DNA of 64,000 nucleotides, taken from NCBI GenBank assembly GCA_022539475.1, contig VCMS01000013.1, positions 124,001-188,000 of the forward strand, given 5' to 3'. A program made the position numbers and the translations under genes. Shown here one piece after another: positions 9,736 through 20,450 of this stretch. This stretch comes from Gracilaria domingensis. Lineage: Eukaryota; Rhodophyta; Florideophyceae; Gracilariales; Gracilariaceae. Under the pieces are notes generated by a model, which saw only the letters and a program-made list of their open reading frames with translations, was not told the origin of the DNA and searched no databases. Positions within the stretch are counted from its first letter, which is position 1; each line of letters starts with the position of its first letter.

Positions 9736-12305
9736 ATGGGCCCAGAAGGATCTTCTGACAAACCCACTCGCCCTCGTTTTTCCTGGGATACTCGCAATGT
9801 TCCGTGGACTGATGGCAAAGGAAATCAAGAAGCCTATGCCACCGCTGTCAAACAATGGAAACTGTTTCATGATCGACTTCCGGAAACCAATAGCAACAAG
9901 ATACCGAAGGAATTGCAGGGCATAATGTTACAGTCTCAGCTCTACGGCCGTGCACGCGATCTGTGTAAGGCAATTGATACCGACACCATACAGTCTGAAG
10001 AAGGTGTCAACGCCATTGTGAATTCCATTTACAAACGAGACCCACTCGCCGTTCTCTCGGATGTGTATCATGACTTCATGGTACTGCTGACGACCAAGCG
10101 TGGAAATAACGAATCGTTCAAAAATTTTGAATCCCGATTCCTCGCCCAGTCTTCTAAGTTACACGCTCATGGCAATGAAGCCAAACTTTCTGAATCGTTT
10201 TTGGCATTCACACTCTTGGCAAACTCAAATGTCGACGCTACGCAACGTATCTCCGTTCTTGCCAACTCTGCTCCAAGAGACACAGACTTTCGCGCAACTG
10301 CTTCAACCGATGATTTCCTCAAAGCTGTATCATACGGTTCTATTGCAGCCGTTCTTCGTCAGTGTGAAAAGTCTTCGGCTTCGGTGCCACAGCCAACGCT
10401 TTCTGCTCATACGGCTTCTAGCTCCCGTTCTCTTACCGTTACAAAAAGTAAGAACAAGTCCCAGCTGACGCCGGAGCAACTTGCAGATCTGAAATCTCGC
10501 TCGAAGTGCAGAAAGTGTTCGAAGTTCGGCCATTGGGCCAAAGATCACAATTTGGATGGTACTTTGAAGCCAAATGTTCCTTGCCTTGATGCTCCTAAAG
10601 GTAGCGATGACAACAAGAAAACACTTGTGTTCAACATGGCGCAGCTTGTTTCCTCTCCTAATAGCGAACTTGGTACTGACATTGGTGATACTTTGCCCGA
10701 ACCGATTGAAGTGTTTCATGGACAGGCTGTACTGGACAATGTCGTCGAAGTTATTGATCTTACCTCCCCTGCTCACTGTGGACCGTTACTTGATGATGGC
10801 GCTCCGTACTCTGGCATAGGTGCTCATGAACTCCAATTGATTGCGCATCTTGTTTGCCTCGAGCCTCGCACTGCTCTTGATCCTCTACCCGCCAAGATTC
10901 AAGACCGACCCAATTGGCAATATGGTACGGGCGCACATGCTAGTGAAGCTCGTCCAATCATAGGTTCCGTTTTGCTACAAGTACTTGCTAGCTCAGGCAT
11001 CGTCATCAAGATCAGACACCTCGTTATTGAAGGTTCATCTCAGTGGGTGGTTGGGAAAAATGTCACGAGACACTGCAACATTCTACACGCTGGACGAAAC
11101 GTACTACAAGTTCCCGACGACAAGAATTGTAACTTAATGCATGAAGTTCCTCTCGTGGACCGAGACATGCACACTTTTATTCCCTACTCACTCTTTGTTG
11201 TCAATCCCGGCCTCCTCACGTTGACAAATTTTCGCGTTTCTTCTGTGCAACTGCAACTATCTCCTCTGAGCGTTCTTCTCAGTCGTCGGACCGATCGTGG
11301 CCAGAAGTGAAACGTATAGTGGATAAAGTCCATCACCATGTATGTGGCCACTCCAACTACACTGACATCAAGATTCTCTTGGAAAGAAACAACCTATGGA
11401 GTGATGGCGTTTCCAAATACCTCTCCACGGTTCTTCAGAACTGCACCAATTGCGACACAACAGCTCGTCCCCAGCCCCCTCGAAAAGTATCCCTCAGTTC
11501 CCTCTCACGTGCTTTCAATGAGCTTGTGTGTGTCGATCACTTATTTCTGGATGAGTATTGCGTGTTCCACTGCATGGACTCCGGTACTAGATTTTCGGCT
11601 GGCTCTGTTGTGCCTAGCACCTCTATGGACAATGCAGTAATCGCTTTCGAATCTCTCTGGATCTCGCAATTCTGGATCCCCGATTCTGTTCTCTTTGACT
11701 ACGCGTTCAATAACGCAATCTTTCGCGGTTACCTCGAGAAATATGATGTGGCTCTCGTGCCAGTTCCCCCACGAAGACACAACAAGAATGTCTTAGAGTC
11801 CAAACACAAGATCATACGTGATATTTTCTTGCGCCTCCAGTCCGCCGCGTCTTCCTCTGCCTCCGAACCCTCCCTTGTTCCCTTGCTAATCCAGCAATCA
11901 CTTCGCATCTCCAATGATCTTTACGGTAATGATGTTATGTCTGCTCACGAATTGGCGAAAGGATACACCCGTCCTGTTCACAACAACATCCCGATTGCGG
12001 TTCCCGATACTATCCTTGAAGCCCACAAAGAGTTGGCTGCCAAACGCAAACTCACACTGATCTTGCGTTCAAAAGCGACCGTGGATTTGCCAGTGGACGT
12101 TGGCGACATGGTACAGGTCTTCATCAAACAGCAAAACGACAAAAGAGGGAAGTGGACATCTGCTAAACCTATTTTGTCACTTGATCGCAAGACCAACACT
12201 GTGACTGTGCCTGGCGCTGGTGGTAGAACCATTCTGCCGCTGTGGAAGATGTTCGTCTGGCACCAACGTCAAATGATCTTGCTACTGCTGTGCAAATTGC
12301 TATAG
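9736..12305 (+). CDS. Copia ORF1, copy C, broken by a 1-bp deletion
   Basis: It matches copy B up to about residue 498. One C is then lost near 11232 relative to the other copies. The frame runs into a premature stop at 11310, between the protease and the integrase, and the correct frame resumes to 12305. Integrase could be made only by a frameshift, so this copy should be defective for it. It shares with copy D a Phe-to-Leu change at residue 222, after the Gag region. Confidence 0.85.
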
Positions 12306-14494
12306 ACGATCTTGATATTTCTGTTCGAGAAGCCATCGATAACTCTACTCAACCGAGTGACATTGAGGATCAAGATACTCGCCATCCTCTACCGGATCAC
12401 GACCACCAAGATGATGAGGTTGATGACGTAAATCCAATCTCCTCCGTTCAGGTTGGAATAGACGCTTCTGTCGCACCGTCAACCGCAGACCCACCCCACT
12501 CTGCTCCGAGCTCCAGTTCTTCTCCCTCCCACAATACTTCCATGCCCTCCCTCCCCGAAGTTGGACAATGCATTGAAGTGTATTGGCCAAAGGATAACGT
12601 CTACTACCCTGGTACGGTGACACGATACACCCAGCGGACAGGCAAGCACACAATTCGTTACGATGATGGTGGAAAAGAAGTTTTGCGTCTGAGTGATGAA
12701 CAATGGAGACCTGCAGACGACAACACAGCTACTTCCAACACCACGCCTGAGTCGTCCATCCCTGCTGTTCAAAGTGAGGACCATTTGCAAGTTATCGCAG
12801 CACCCTCCGCCAATCATTCGCTGAACACCAACGAAGTTCTGCTCACGTCAGGTTTAGAACTCCAAAGCACCGAGAGCGAGTGTTTGTTGTCTTCATACAA
12901 CATACTTGGCAGCAAGGAGTTCATGCTGCATGAGACTCATGGCCTGCCATCTTTCGTTACCCAGAACGCGTATGCAAAAGAGGAATCTGCCTTTAAGCAG
13001 ACTGTACGCGAGGTACCTGTTCATGAGGTCCCTGAAGACGCAAATATCATCACCAGCCACGTGTTCTATCGTATTAAGAAGTGCGACGACAACACACTGC
13101 TCCTAAAGGCTCGAAGTGCTCCTCATGGTAACAAAGACCGAGAGAGAACCATGTTGAAGACCGACTCCGCTACCTGCCCCCCAACCGGAATTAGATTGCT
13201 ACTCTCCATTGCGACGATCAACAAGTGGCCCGTGGCGAAGATTGACTTTCAGAGCGCATTCCTCCAAACCGGTGAAGCAACACGTGACGTGTACGTTGTT
13301 CCTCCACGAGAATGCTCCTCCCGACGCCGCGTGTATTGGCTCCTGCTGGCGGCTGCATACGGACTCGTTAATGCTGGTGCAAAGTGGCAGATGCTTAGCG
13401 ACTCTCTGATGCTTTCGCTTGGGTTCTATCAGCTCAGCTACATACCGCAACTTTTCTACCGCTTGGATCAAGAAGGTACTCTTTCCATGGTTGCCGTGAA
13501 GGTAGTGGATGATTTTTTATTCACTGGTGGCCGATCCGCTCTCGAGTCAGTTATTCAAGATGTAGCCAAGTCTTACAAGCTTGGAACTATTGTTTACGGA
13601 CCCGGTACACTCCAGTTCTATGGTCTTACAATTCATCAGTCCGAAGAGTTTCAGATTGCGCTTGATGGAGACGAGAAAATGGCACAATATGAAGCTTATC
13701 CTCTAGACCGTAACCGTCGCAGACAAACAGATGAACCCTTGAACGCGATGGAACTGTCCTCTTTTCGTTCTTTGAACAGCGCTCTGAGTTGGCTGGGTAT
13801 TGCAGTATCCCCCTTTTGTTCCGTGGCTGCCAGTTTGTTGCAGCAGAAGGGACCAGACGTTAGGGTGAAGGATCTTGTGCTTCAGATCAACACGCTGCGA
13901 AACCTGAAGAAACGAAGAACACGCATAACCTTTCCACGTCCCGATGCAGGAGAATACGAAGTATCTGTTCTGGTGTTTGCCGACGCGAGCCGAACGTGTG
14001 ACTACGGACAACTGGGTTACGTTGCTGGTGTCTTGTTTGGTGAGTTTGAGAAGGATGCCGTCTTTCACCCCTTGTCGTGGAGTTCTCATAAGTCCCGTCG
14101 ACCGGTCAAGTCTATTGGTTCGGCTGAGATTCTAGCTGCAGGCGAGGCAATCGATGAAGGGAAGCTACTTGCGAGAGGACTCGCAAAGATTTTAGGAATC
14201 GATGTGTCCCTCATCATTGTTGTTGACTCAAAAGATCTTTATGATACCTTATCGACTTGTCGCACTGCAACTGACCGCGCAATCAGAGCTGATGTTAGCG
14301 TCATCCGTTTCGAATTTGAAACCCATAACGTTAACCGTTTCATGTGGATTCCAGGCAAATGTAATCTCGCTGACCCACTCACGAAGCTAGAGAGCCGTCT
14401 AAGTCTGGCACTGGCACTGTTACTCTTCACGGGTACTCTGCCGTTTTCCCCTGAAGATTCAGCGACTCGCTTTTCGAACTGTTCTACTGGATAA
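12242..14494 (+). CDS. Copia ORF2, copy C
   Basis: It has the same layout as copy B, open from 12227. It carries the substitution VVDDL to VVDDF beside the reverse transcriptase catalytic Asp pair, shared only with copy D. The catalytic residues themselves are kept. Confidence 0.88.
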   Translation: MEDVRLAPTSNDLATAVQIAIDDLDISVREAIDNSTQPSDIEDQDTRHPLPDHDHQDDEVDDVNPISSVQVGIDASVAPSTADPPHSAPSSSSSPSHNTSMPSLPEVGQCIEVYWPKDNVYYPGTVTRYTQRTGKHTIRYDDGGKEVLRLSDEQWRPADDNTATSNTTPESSIPAVQSEDHLQVIAAPSANHSLNTNEVLLTSGLELQSTESECLLSSYNILGSKEFMLHETHGLPSFVTQNAYAKEESAFKQTVREVPVHEVPEDANIITSHVFYRIKKCDDNTLLLKARSAPHGNKDRERTMLKTDSATCPPTGIRLLLSIATINKWPVAKIDFQSAFLQTGEATRDVYVVPPRECSSRRRVYWLLLAAAYGLVNAGAKWQMLSDSLMLSLGFYQLSYIPQLFYRLDQEGTLSMVAVKVVDDFLFTGGRSALESVIQDVAKSYKLGTIVYGPGTLQFYGLTIHQSEEFQIALDGDEKMAQYEAYPLDRNRRRQTDEPLNAMELSSFRSLNSALSWLGIAVSPFCSVAASLLQQKGPDVRVKDLVLQINTLRNLKKRRTRITFPRPDAGEYEVSVLVFADASRTCDYGQLGYVAGVLFGEFEKDAVFHPLSWSSHKSRRPVKSIGSAEILAAGEAIDEGKLLARGLAKILGIDVSLIIVVDSKDLYDTLSTCRTATDRAIRADVSVIRFEFETHNVNRFMWIPGKCNLADPLTKLESRLSLALALLLFTGTLPFSPEDSATRFSNCSTG

Positions 14495-14678
14495 TCTTTC
14501 TTGTTTGTTTTTGTTGTTTGATTTCTGTTCATTGTTTTGTACTTGCCCATTTTGTCCTCCTACCTCATACGTTTCAACATTCTCTCTTCATTTCTCTCAT
14601 GTTTGTGGTTTACTCAGGTGTCCGTCGTTTACTGCTCGACTACTTGGGATTGCGTTGTCTCTTCCGAAGAGGAAGTAG

Positions 14679-14986
14679 TATGAAATCTGTTTGCTGTTAT
14701 CGACTACTTGGCGATATGCCCAAGTATCCCGCGCTCTTTCATGCATCGATCGTTCCCGCCCACTGCTTTGTCCAAAGGTCGTTAGCTTGTTCTACTGTCT
14801 TGCGCTTTTGCTGTTCTGGCTTCTGGATAGGCAGCATAAAAAGGGACTCTTCCGAGTGGACCCTTGAACTGAAATAGAGGGAACAGAACAAGTTCTACTG
14901 TTCAACTTTTGTGTTGTAAACGTTACTACTGTTCTCTGTGACTGCTCCGTCTTCTCTCGTTCCCCTCTGTTACCAAGCTTCTTATA
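14679..14986 (+). repeat. LTR 3 of the copia array, shared by copies C and D
   Basis: It is offset 5254 bp from LTR 2, the 1-bp shortening being accounted for by the deletion in copy C. It is followed by a primer-binding site at 14987-14999. Confidence 0.6.
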
Positions 14987-14989
14987 GTT

Positions 14990-17558
14990 ATGGGCCCAGA
15001 AGGATCTTCTGACAAACCCACTCGCCCTCGTTTTTCCTGGGATACTCGCAATGTTCCGTGGACTGATGGCAAAGGAAATCAAGAAGCCTATGCCACCGCT
15101 GTCAAACAATGGAAACTGTTTCATGATCGACTTCCGGAAACCAATAGCAACAAGATACCGAAGGAATTGCAGGGCATAATGTTACAGTCTCAGCTCTACG
15201 GCCGTGCACGCGATCTGTGTAAGGCAATTGATACCGACCATACAGTCTGAAGAAGGTGTCAACGCCATTGTGAATTCCATTTACAAACGAGACCCACTCG
15301 CCGTTCTCTCGGATGTGTATCATGACTTCATGGTACTGCTGACGACCAAGCGTGGAAATAACGAATCGTTCAAAAATTTTGAATCCCGATTCCTCGCCCA
15401 GTCTTCTAAGTTACACGCTCATGGCAATGAAGCCAAACTTTCTGAATCGTTTTTGGCATTCACACTCTTGGCAAACTCAAATGTCGACGCTACGCAACGT
15501 ATCTCCGTTCTTGCCAACTCTGCTCCAAGAGACACAGACTTTCGCGCAACTGCTTCAACCGATGATTTCCTCAAAGCTGTATCATACGGTTCTATTGCAG
15601 CCGTTCTTCGTCAGTGTGAAAAGTCTTCGGCTTCGGTGCCACAGCCAACGCTTTCTGCTCATACGGCTTCTAGCTCCCGTTCTCTTACCGTTACAAAAAG
15701 TAAGAACAAGTCCCAGCTGACGCCGGAGCAACTTGCAGATCTGAAATCTCGCTCGAAGTGCAGAAAGTGTTCGAAGTTCGGCCATTGGGCCAAAGATCAC
15801 AATTTGGATGGTACTTTGAAGCCAAATGTTCCTTGCCTTGATGCTCCTAAAGGTAGCGATGACAACAAGAAAACACTTGTGTTCAACATGGCGCAGCTTG
15901 TTTCCTCTCCTAATAGCGAACTTGGTACTGACATTGGTGATACTTTGCCCGAACCGATTGAAGTGTTTCATGGACAGGCTGTACTGGACAATGTCGTCGA
16001 AGTTATTGATCTTACCTCCCCTGCTCACTGTGGACCGTTACTTGATGATGGCGCTCCGTACTCTGGCATAGGTGCTCATGAACTCCAATTGATTGCGCAT
16101 CTTGTTTGCCTCGAGCCTCGCACTGCTCTTGATCCTCTACCCGCCAAGATTCAAGACCGACCCAATTGGCAATATGGTACGGGCGCACATGCTAGTGAAG
16201 CTCGTCCAATCATAGGTTCCGTTTTGCTACAAGTACTTGCTAGCTCAGGCATCGTCATCAAGATCAGACACCTCGTTATTGAAGGTTCATCTCAGTGGGT
16301 GGTTGGGAAAAATGTCACGAGACACTGCAACATTCTACACGCTGGACGAAACGTACTACAAGTTCCCGACGACAAGAATTGTAACTTAATGCATGAAGTT
16401 CCTCTCGTGGACCGAGACATGCACACTTTTATTCCCTACTCACTCTTTGTTGTCAATCCCGGCCTCCTCACGTTGACAAATTTCTCGCGTTTCTTCTGTG
16501 CAACTGCAACTATCTCCTCTGAGCGTTCTTCTCAGTCGTCGGACCGATCGTGGCCAGAAGTGAAACGTATAGTGGATAAAGTCCATCACCATGTATGTGG
16601 CCACTCCAACTACACTGACATCAAGATTCTCTTGGAAAGAAACAACCTATGGAGTGATGGCGTTTCCAAATACCTCTCCACGGTTCTTCAGAACTGCACC
16701 AATTGCGACACAACAGCTCGTCCCCAGCCCCCTCGAAAAGTATCCCTCAGTTCCCTCTCACGTGCTTTCAATGAGCTTGTGTGTGTCGATCACTTATTTC
16801 TGGATGAGTATTGCGTGTTCCACTGCATGGACTCCGTTACTAGATTTTCGGCTGGCTCTGTTGTGCCTAGCACCTCTATGGACAATGCAGTAATCGCTTT
16901 CGAATCTCTCTGGATCTCGCAATTCTGGATCCCCGATTCTGTTCTCTTTGACTACGCGTTCAATAACGCAATCTTTCGCGGTTACCTCGAGAAATATGAT
17001 GTGGCTCTCGTGCCAGTTCCCCCACGAAGACACAACAAGAATGTCTTAGAGTCCAAACACAAGATCATACGTGATATTTTCTTGCGCCTCCAGTCCGCCG
17101 CGTCTTCCTCTGCCTCCGAACCCTCCCTTGTTCCCTTGCTAATCCAGCAATCACTTCGCATCTCCAATGATCTTTACGGTAATGATGTTATGTCTGCTCA
17201 CGAATTGGCGAAAGGATACACCCGTCCTGTTCACAACAACATCCCGATTGCGGTTCCCGATACTATCCTTGAAGCCCACAAAGAGTTGGCTGCCAAACGC
17301 AAACTCACACTGATCTTGCGTTCAAAAGCGACCGTGGATTTGCCAGTGGACGTTGGCGACATGGTACAGGTCTTCATCAAACAGCAAAACGACAAAAGAG
17401 GGAAGTGGACATCTGCTAAACCTATTTTGTCACTTGATCGCAAGACCAACACTGTGACTGTGCCTGGCGCTGGTGGTAGAACCATTCTGCCGCTGTGGAA
17501 GATGTTCGTCTGGCACCAACGTCAAATGATCTTGCTACTGCTGTGCAAATTGCTATAG
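14990..17558 (+). CDS. Copia ORF1, copy D, broken by a 2-bp deletion
   Basis: A dinucleotide (AC or CA) is missing near 15237, at about residue 83 of Gag. The first frame stops at 15250 and the correct frame then continues to 17558. Gag itself is interrupted, so the copy should be unable to package. It also has a Gly-to-Val change in the integrase core (MDSGT to MDSVT), unique in the array. Confidence 0.85.
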
Positions 17559-19747
17559 ACGGTCTTGATATTTCTGTTCGAGAAGCCATCGATAACTCTA
17601 CTCAACCGAGTGACATTGAGGATCAAGATACTCGCCATCCTCTACCGGATCACGACCACCAAGATGATGAGGTTGATGACGTAAATCCAATCTCCTCCGT
17701 TCAGGTTGGAATAGACGCTTCTGTCGCACCGTCAACCGCAGACCCACCCCACTCTGCTCCGAGCTCCAGTTCTTCTCCCTCCCACAATACTTCCATGCCC
17801 TCCCTCCCCGAAGTTGGACAATGCATTGAAGTGTATTGGCCAAAGGATAACGTCTACTACCCTGGTACGGTGACACGATACACCCAGCGGACAGGCAAGC
17901 ACACAATTCGTTACGATGATGGTGGAAAAGAAGTTTTGCGTCTGAGTGATGAACAATGGAGACCTGCAGACGACAACACAGCTACTTCCAACACCACGCC
18001 TGAGTCGTCCATCCCTGCTGTTCAAAGTGAGGACCATTTGCAAGTTATCGCAGCACCCTCCGCCAATCATTCGCTGAACACCAACGAAGTTCTGCTCACG
18101 TCAGGTTTAGAACTCCAAAGCACCGAGAGCGAGTGTTTGTTGTCTTCATACAACATACTTGGCAGCAAGGAGTTCATGCTGCATGAGACTCATGGCCTGC
18201 CATCTTTCGTTACCCAGAACGCGTATGCAAAAGAGGAATCTGCCTTTAAGCAGACTGTACGCGAGGTACCTGTTCATGAGGTCCCTGAAGACGCAAATAT
18301 CATCACCAGCCACGTGTTCTATCGTATTAAGAAGTGCGACGACAACACACTGCTCCTAAAGGCTCGAAGTGCTCCTCATGGTAACAAAGACCGAGAGAGA
18401 ACCATGTTGAAGACCGACTCCGCTACCTGCCCCCCAACCGGAATTAGATTGCTACTCTCCATTGCGACGATCAACAAGTGGCCCGTGGCGAAGATTGACT
18501 TTCAGAGCGCATTCCTCCAAACCGGTGAAGCAACACGTGACGTGTACGTTGTTCCTCCACGAGAATGCTCCTCCCGACGCCGCGTGTATTGGCTCCTGCT
18601 GGCGGCTGCATACGGACTCGTTAATGCTGGTGCAAAGTGGCAGATGCTTAGCGACTCTCTGATGCTTTCGCTTGGGTTCTATCAGCTCAGCTACATACCG
18701 CAACTTTTCTACCGCTTGGATCAAGAAGGTACTCTTTCCATGGTTGCCGTGAAGGTAGTGGATGATTTTTTATTCACTGGTGGCCGATCCGCTCTCGAGT
18801 CAGTTATTCAAGATGTAGCCAAGTCTTACAAGCTTGGAACTATTGTTTACGGACCCGGTACACTCCAGTTCTATGGTCTTACAATTCATCAGTCCGAAGA
18901 GTTTCAGATTGCGCTTGATGGAGACGAGAAAATGGCACAATATGAAGCTTATCCTCTAGACCGTAACCGTCGCAGACAAACAGATGAACCCTTGAACGCG
19001 ATGGAACTGTCCTCTTTTCGTTCTTTGAACAGCGCTCTGAGTTGGCTGGGTATTGCAGTATCCCCCTTTTGTTTCGTGGCTGCCAGTTTGTTGCAGCAAA
19101 AAGGACCAGACGTTAGGGTGAAGGATCTTGTGCTTCAGATCAACACGCTGCGAAACCTGAAGAAACGAAGAACACGCATAACCTTTCCACGTCCCGATGC
19201 AGGAGAATACGAAGTATCTGTTCTGGTGTTTGCCGACGCGAGCCGAACGTGTGACTACGGACAACTGGGTTACGTTGCTGGTGTCTTGTTTGGTGAGTTT
19301 GAGAAGGATGCCGTCTTTCACCCCTTGTCGTGGAGTTCTCATAAGTCCCGTCGACCGGTCAAGTCTATTGGTTCGGCTGAGATTCTAGCTGCAGGCGAGG
19401 CAATCGATGAAGGGAAGCTACTTGCGAGAGGACTCGCAAAGATTTTAGGAATCGATGTGTCCCTCATCATTGTTGTTGACTCAAAAGATCTTTATGATAC
19501 CTTATCGACTTGTCGCACTGCAACTGACCGCGCAATCAGAGCTGATGTTAGCGTCATCCGTTTCGAATTTGAAACCCATAACGTTAACCGTTTCATGTGG
19601 ATTCCAGGCAAATGTAATCTCGCTGACCCACTCACGAAGCTAGAGAGCCGTCTAAGTCTGGCACTGGCACTGTTACTCTTCACGGGTACTCTGCCGTTTT
19701 CCCCTGAAGATTCAGCGACTCGCTTTTCGAACTGTTCTACTGGATAA
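17495..19747 (+). CDS. Copia ORF2, copy D
   Basis: It has the same layout as copy B, open from 17480. Unique changes are Asp24 to Gly in the linker and Ser527 to Phe before RNase H. It shares VVDDF with copy C. There is no internal stop. Confidence 0.88.
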   Translation: MEDVRLAPTSNDLATAVQIAIDGLDISVREAIDNSTQPSDIEDQDTRHPLPDHDHQDDEVDDVNPISSVQVGIDASVAPSTADPPHSAPSSSSSPSHNTSMPSLPEVGQCIEVYWPKDNVYYPGTVTRYTQRTGKHTIRYDDGGKEVLRLSDEQWRPADDNTATSNTTPESSIPAVQSEDHLQVIAAPSANHSLNTNEVLLTSGLELQSTESECLLSSYNILGSKEFMLHETHGLPSFVTQNAYAKEESAFKQTVREVPVHEVPEDANIITSHVFYRIKKCDDNTLLLKARSAPHGNKDRERTMLKTDSATCPPTGIRLLLSIATINKWPVAKIDFQSAFLQTGEATRDVYVVPPRECSSRRRVYWLLLAAAYGLVNAGAKWQMLSDSLMLSLGFYQLSYIPQLFYRLDQEGTLSMVAVKVVDDFLFTGGRSALESVIQDVAKSYKLGTIVYGPGTLQFYGLTIHQSEEFQIALDGDEKMAQYEAYPLDRNRRRQTDEPLNAMELSSFRSLNSALSWLGIAVSPFCFVAASLLQQKGPDVRVKDLVLQINTLRNLKKRRTRITFPRPDAGEYEVSVLVFADASRTCDYGQLGYVAGVLFGEFEKDAVFHPLSWSSHKSRRPVKSIGSAEILAAGEAIDEGKLLARGLAKILGIDVSLIIVVDSKDLYDTLSTCRTATDRAIRADVSVIRFEFETHNVNRFMWIPGKCNLADPLTKLESRLSLALALLLFTGTLPFSPEDSATRFSNCSTG

Positions 19748-19931
19748 TCTTTCTTGTTTGTTTTTGTTGTTTGATTTCTGTTCATTGTTTTGTACTTGCC
19801 CATTTTGTCCTCCTGCCTCATACGTTTCAACATTCTCTCTTCATTTCTCTCATGTTTGTGGTTTACTCAGGTGTCCGTCGTTTACTGCTCGACTACTTGG
19901 GATTGCGTTGTCTCTTCCGAAGAGGAAGTAG

Positions 19932-20239
19932 TATGAAATCTGTTTGCTGTTATCGACTACTTGGCGATATGCCCAAGTATCCCGCGCTCTTTCATGCATC
20001 GATCGTTCCCGCCCACTGCTTTGTCCAAAGGTCGTTAGCTTGTTCTACTGTCTTGCGCTTTTGCTGTTCTGGCTTCTGGATAGGCAGCATAAAAAGGGAC
20101 TCTTCCGAGTGGACCCTTGAACTGAAATAGAGGGAACAGAACAAGTTCTACTGTTCAACTTTTGTGTTGTAAACGTTACTACTGTTCTCTGTGACTGCTC
20201 CGTCTTCTCTCGTTCCCCTTTGTTACCAAGCTTCTTATA
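19932..20239 (+). repeat. LTR 4, right terminal LTR of the copia array
   Basis: It differs from the other LTRs by a C-to-T change near 20220. It is followed by unrelated DNA from 20240 rather than a primer site, so it marks the right end of the array. A target duplication cannot be tested because the left end is not in the window. Confidence 0.65.
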
Positions 20240-20355
20240 CTCAGCGTCCCAAAACCTTTCATTGACCCTTAAGAACAAAATTGCTTCAACAAGTTCAGGT
20301 GTAGTCTTCATACGATTTTGTGACTCGTTCAAACGAGCTTTGATTGCAGTTGAAT
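20240..20355 (-). pseudogene. Relic of a hAT-like transposase C-terminus cut by the copia array
   Basis: Reading the minus strand from about 20343 gives about 34 residues containing NRMKTTPELVEAILFLRVN followed by FWD. This resembles the dimerisation-region end of hAT transposases, where an NRL..E.VE.L.FL..N pattern is common. An in-frame TAA lies just upstream. The other end is cut precisely at the array boundary. The family assignment is by eye from a short stretch. Confidence 0.45.
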
Positions 20356-20450
20356 TGCCATCTGGTCGTTACCGAGCAATCTGATTGCAATCAGACGGTC
20401 CAAAAGCAATCAGTGATTGCAATTCTTTGATTGCAATCGATTGCAACCAA
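20340..20450. repeat. Cluster of GATTGCAAT palindromic motifs
   Basis: About six copies of GATTGCAAT or its complement fall in 110 bp. Two perfect 16-bp palindromes are at 20380-20395 (TCTGATTGCAATCAGA) and 20431-20446 (TTGCAATCGATTGCAA). They lie beside the transposase relic and may be its subterminal binding sites; that role is inferred. Confidence 0.6.

Larger units (their letters stand above)
1..20239 (+). mobile_element. Head-to-tail tandem array of a Ty1/copia LTR retrotransposon
   Basis: One unit recurs with periods of 5255, 5254 and 5253 bp. Base 1 corresponds to base 5256, so the first copy lacks its 5' part and the array's left end is outside the window. Each unit runs gag-protease-integrase, then reverse transcriptase-RNase H, which is the copia order. 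Only one LTR-sized block lies between consecutive coding units, so neighbours share an LTR rather than each having two. Identity to the internal copies stops at 20239, directly before the position where the primer site would start, which fixes the 3' end of the LTR. Copies differ by a handful of substitutions and two small deletions, so the array is young or homogenised. Confidence 0.93.
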
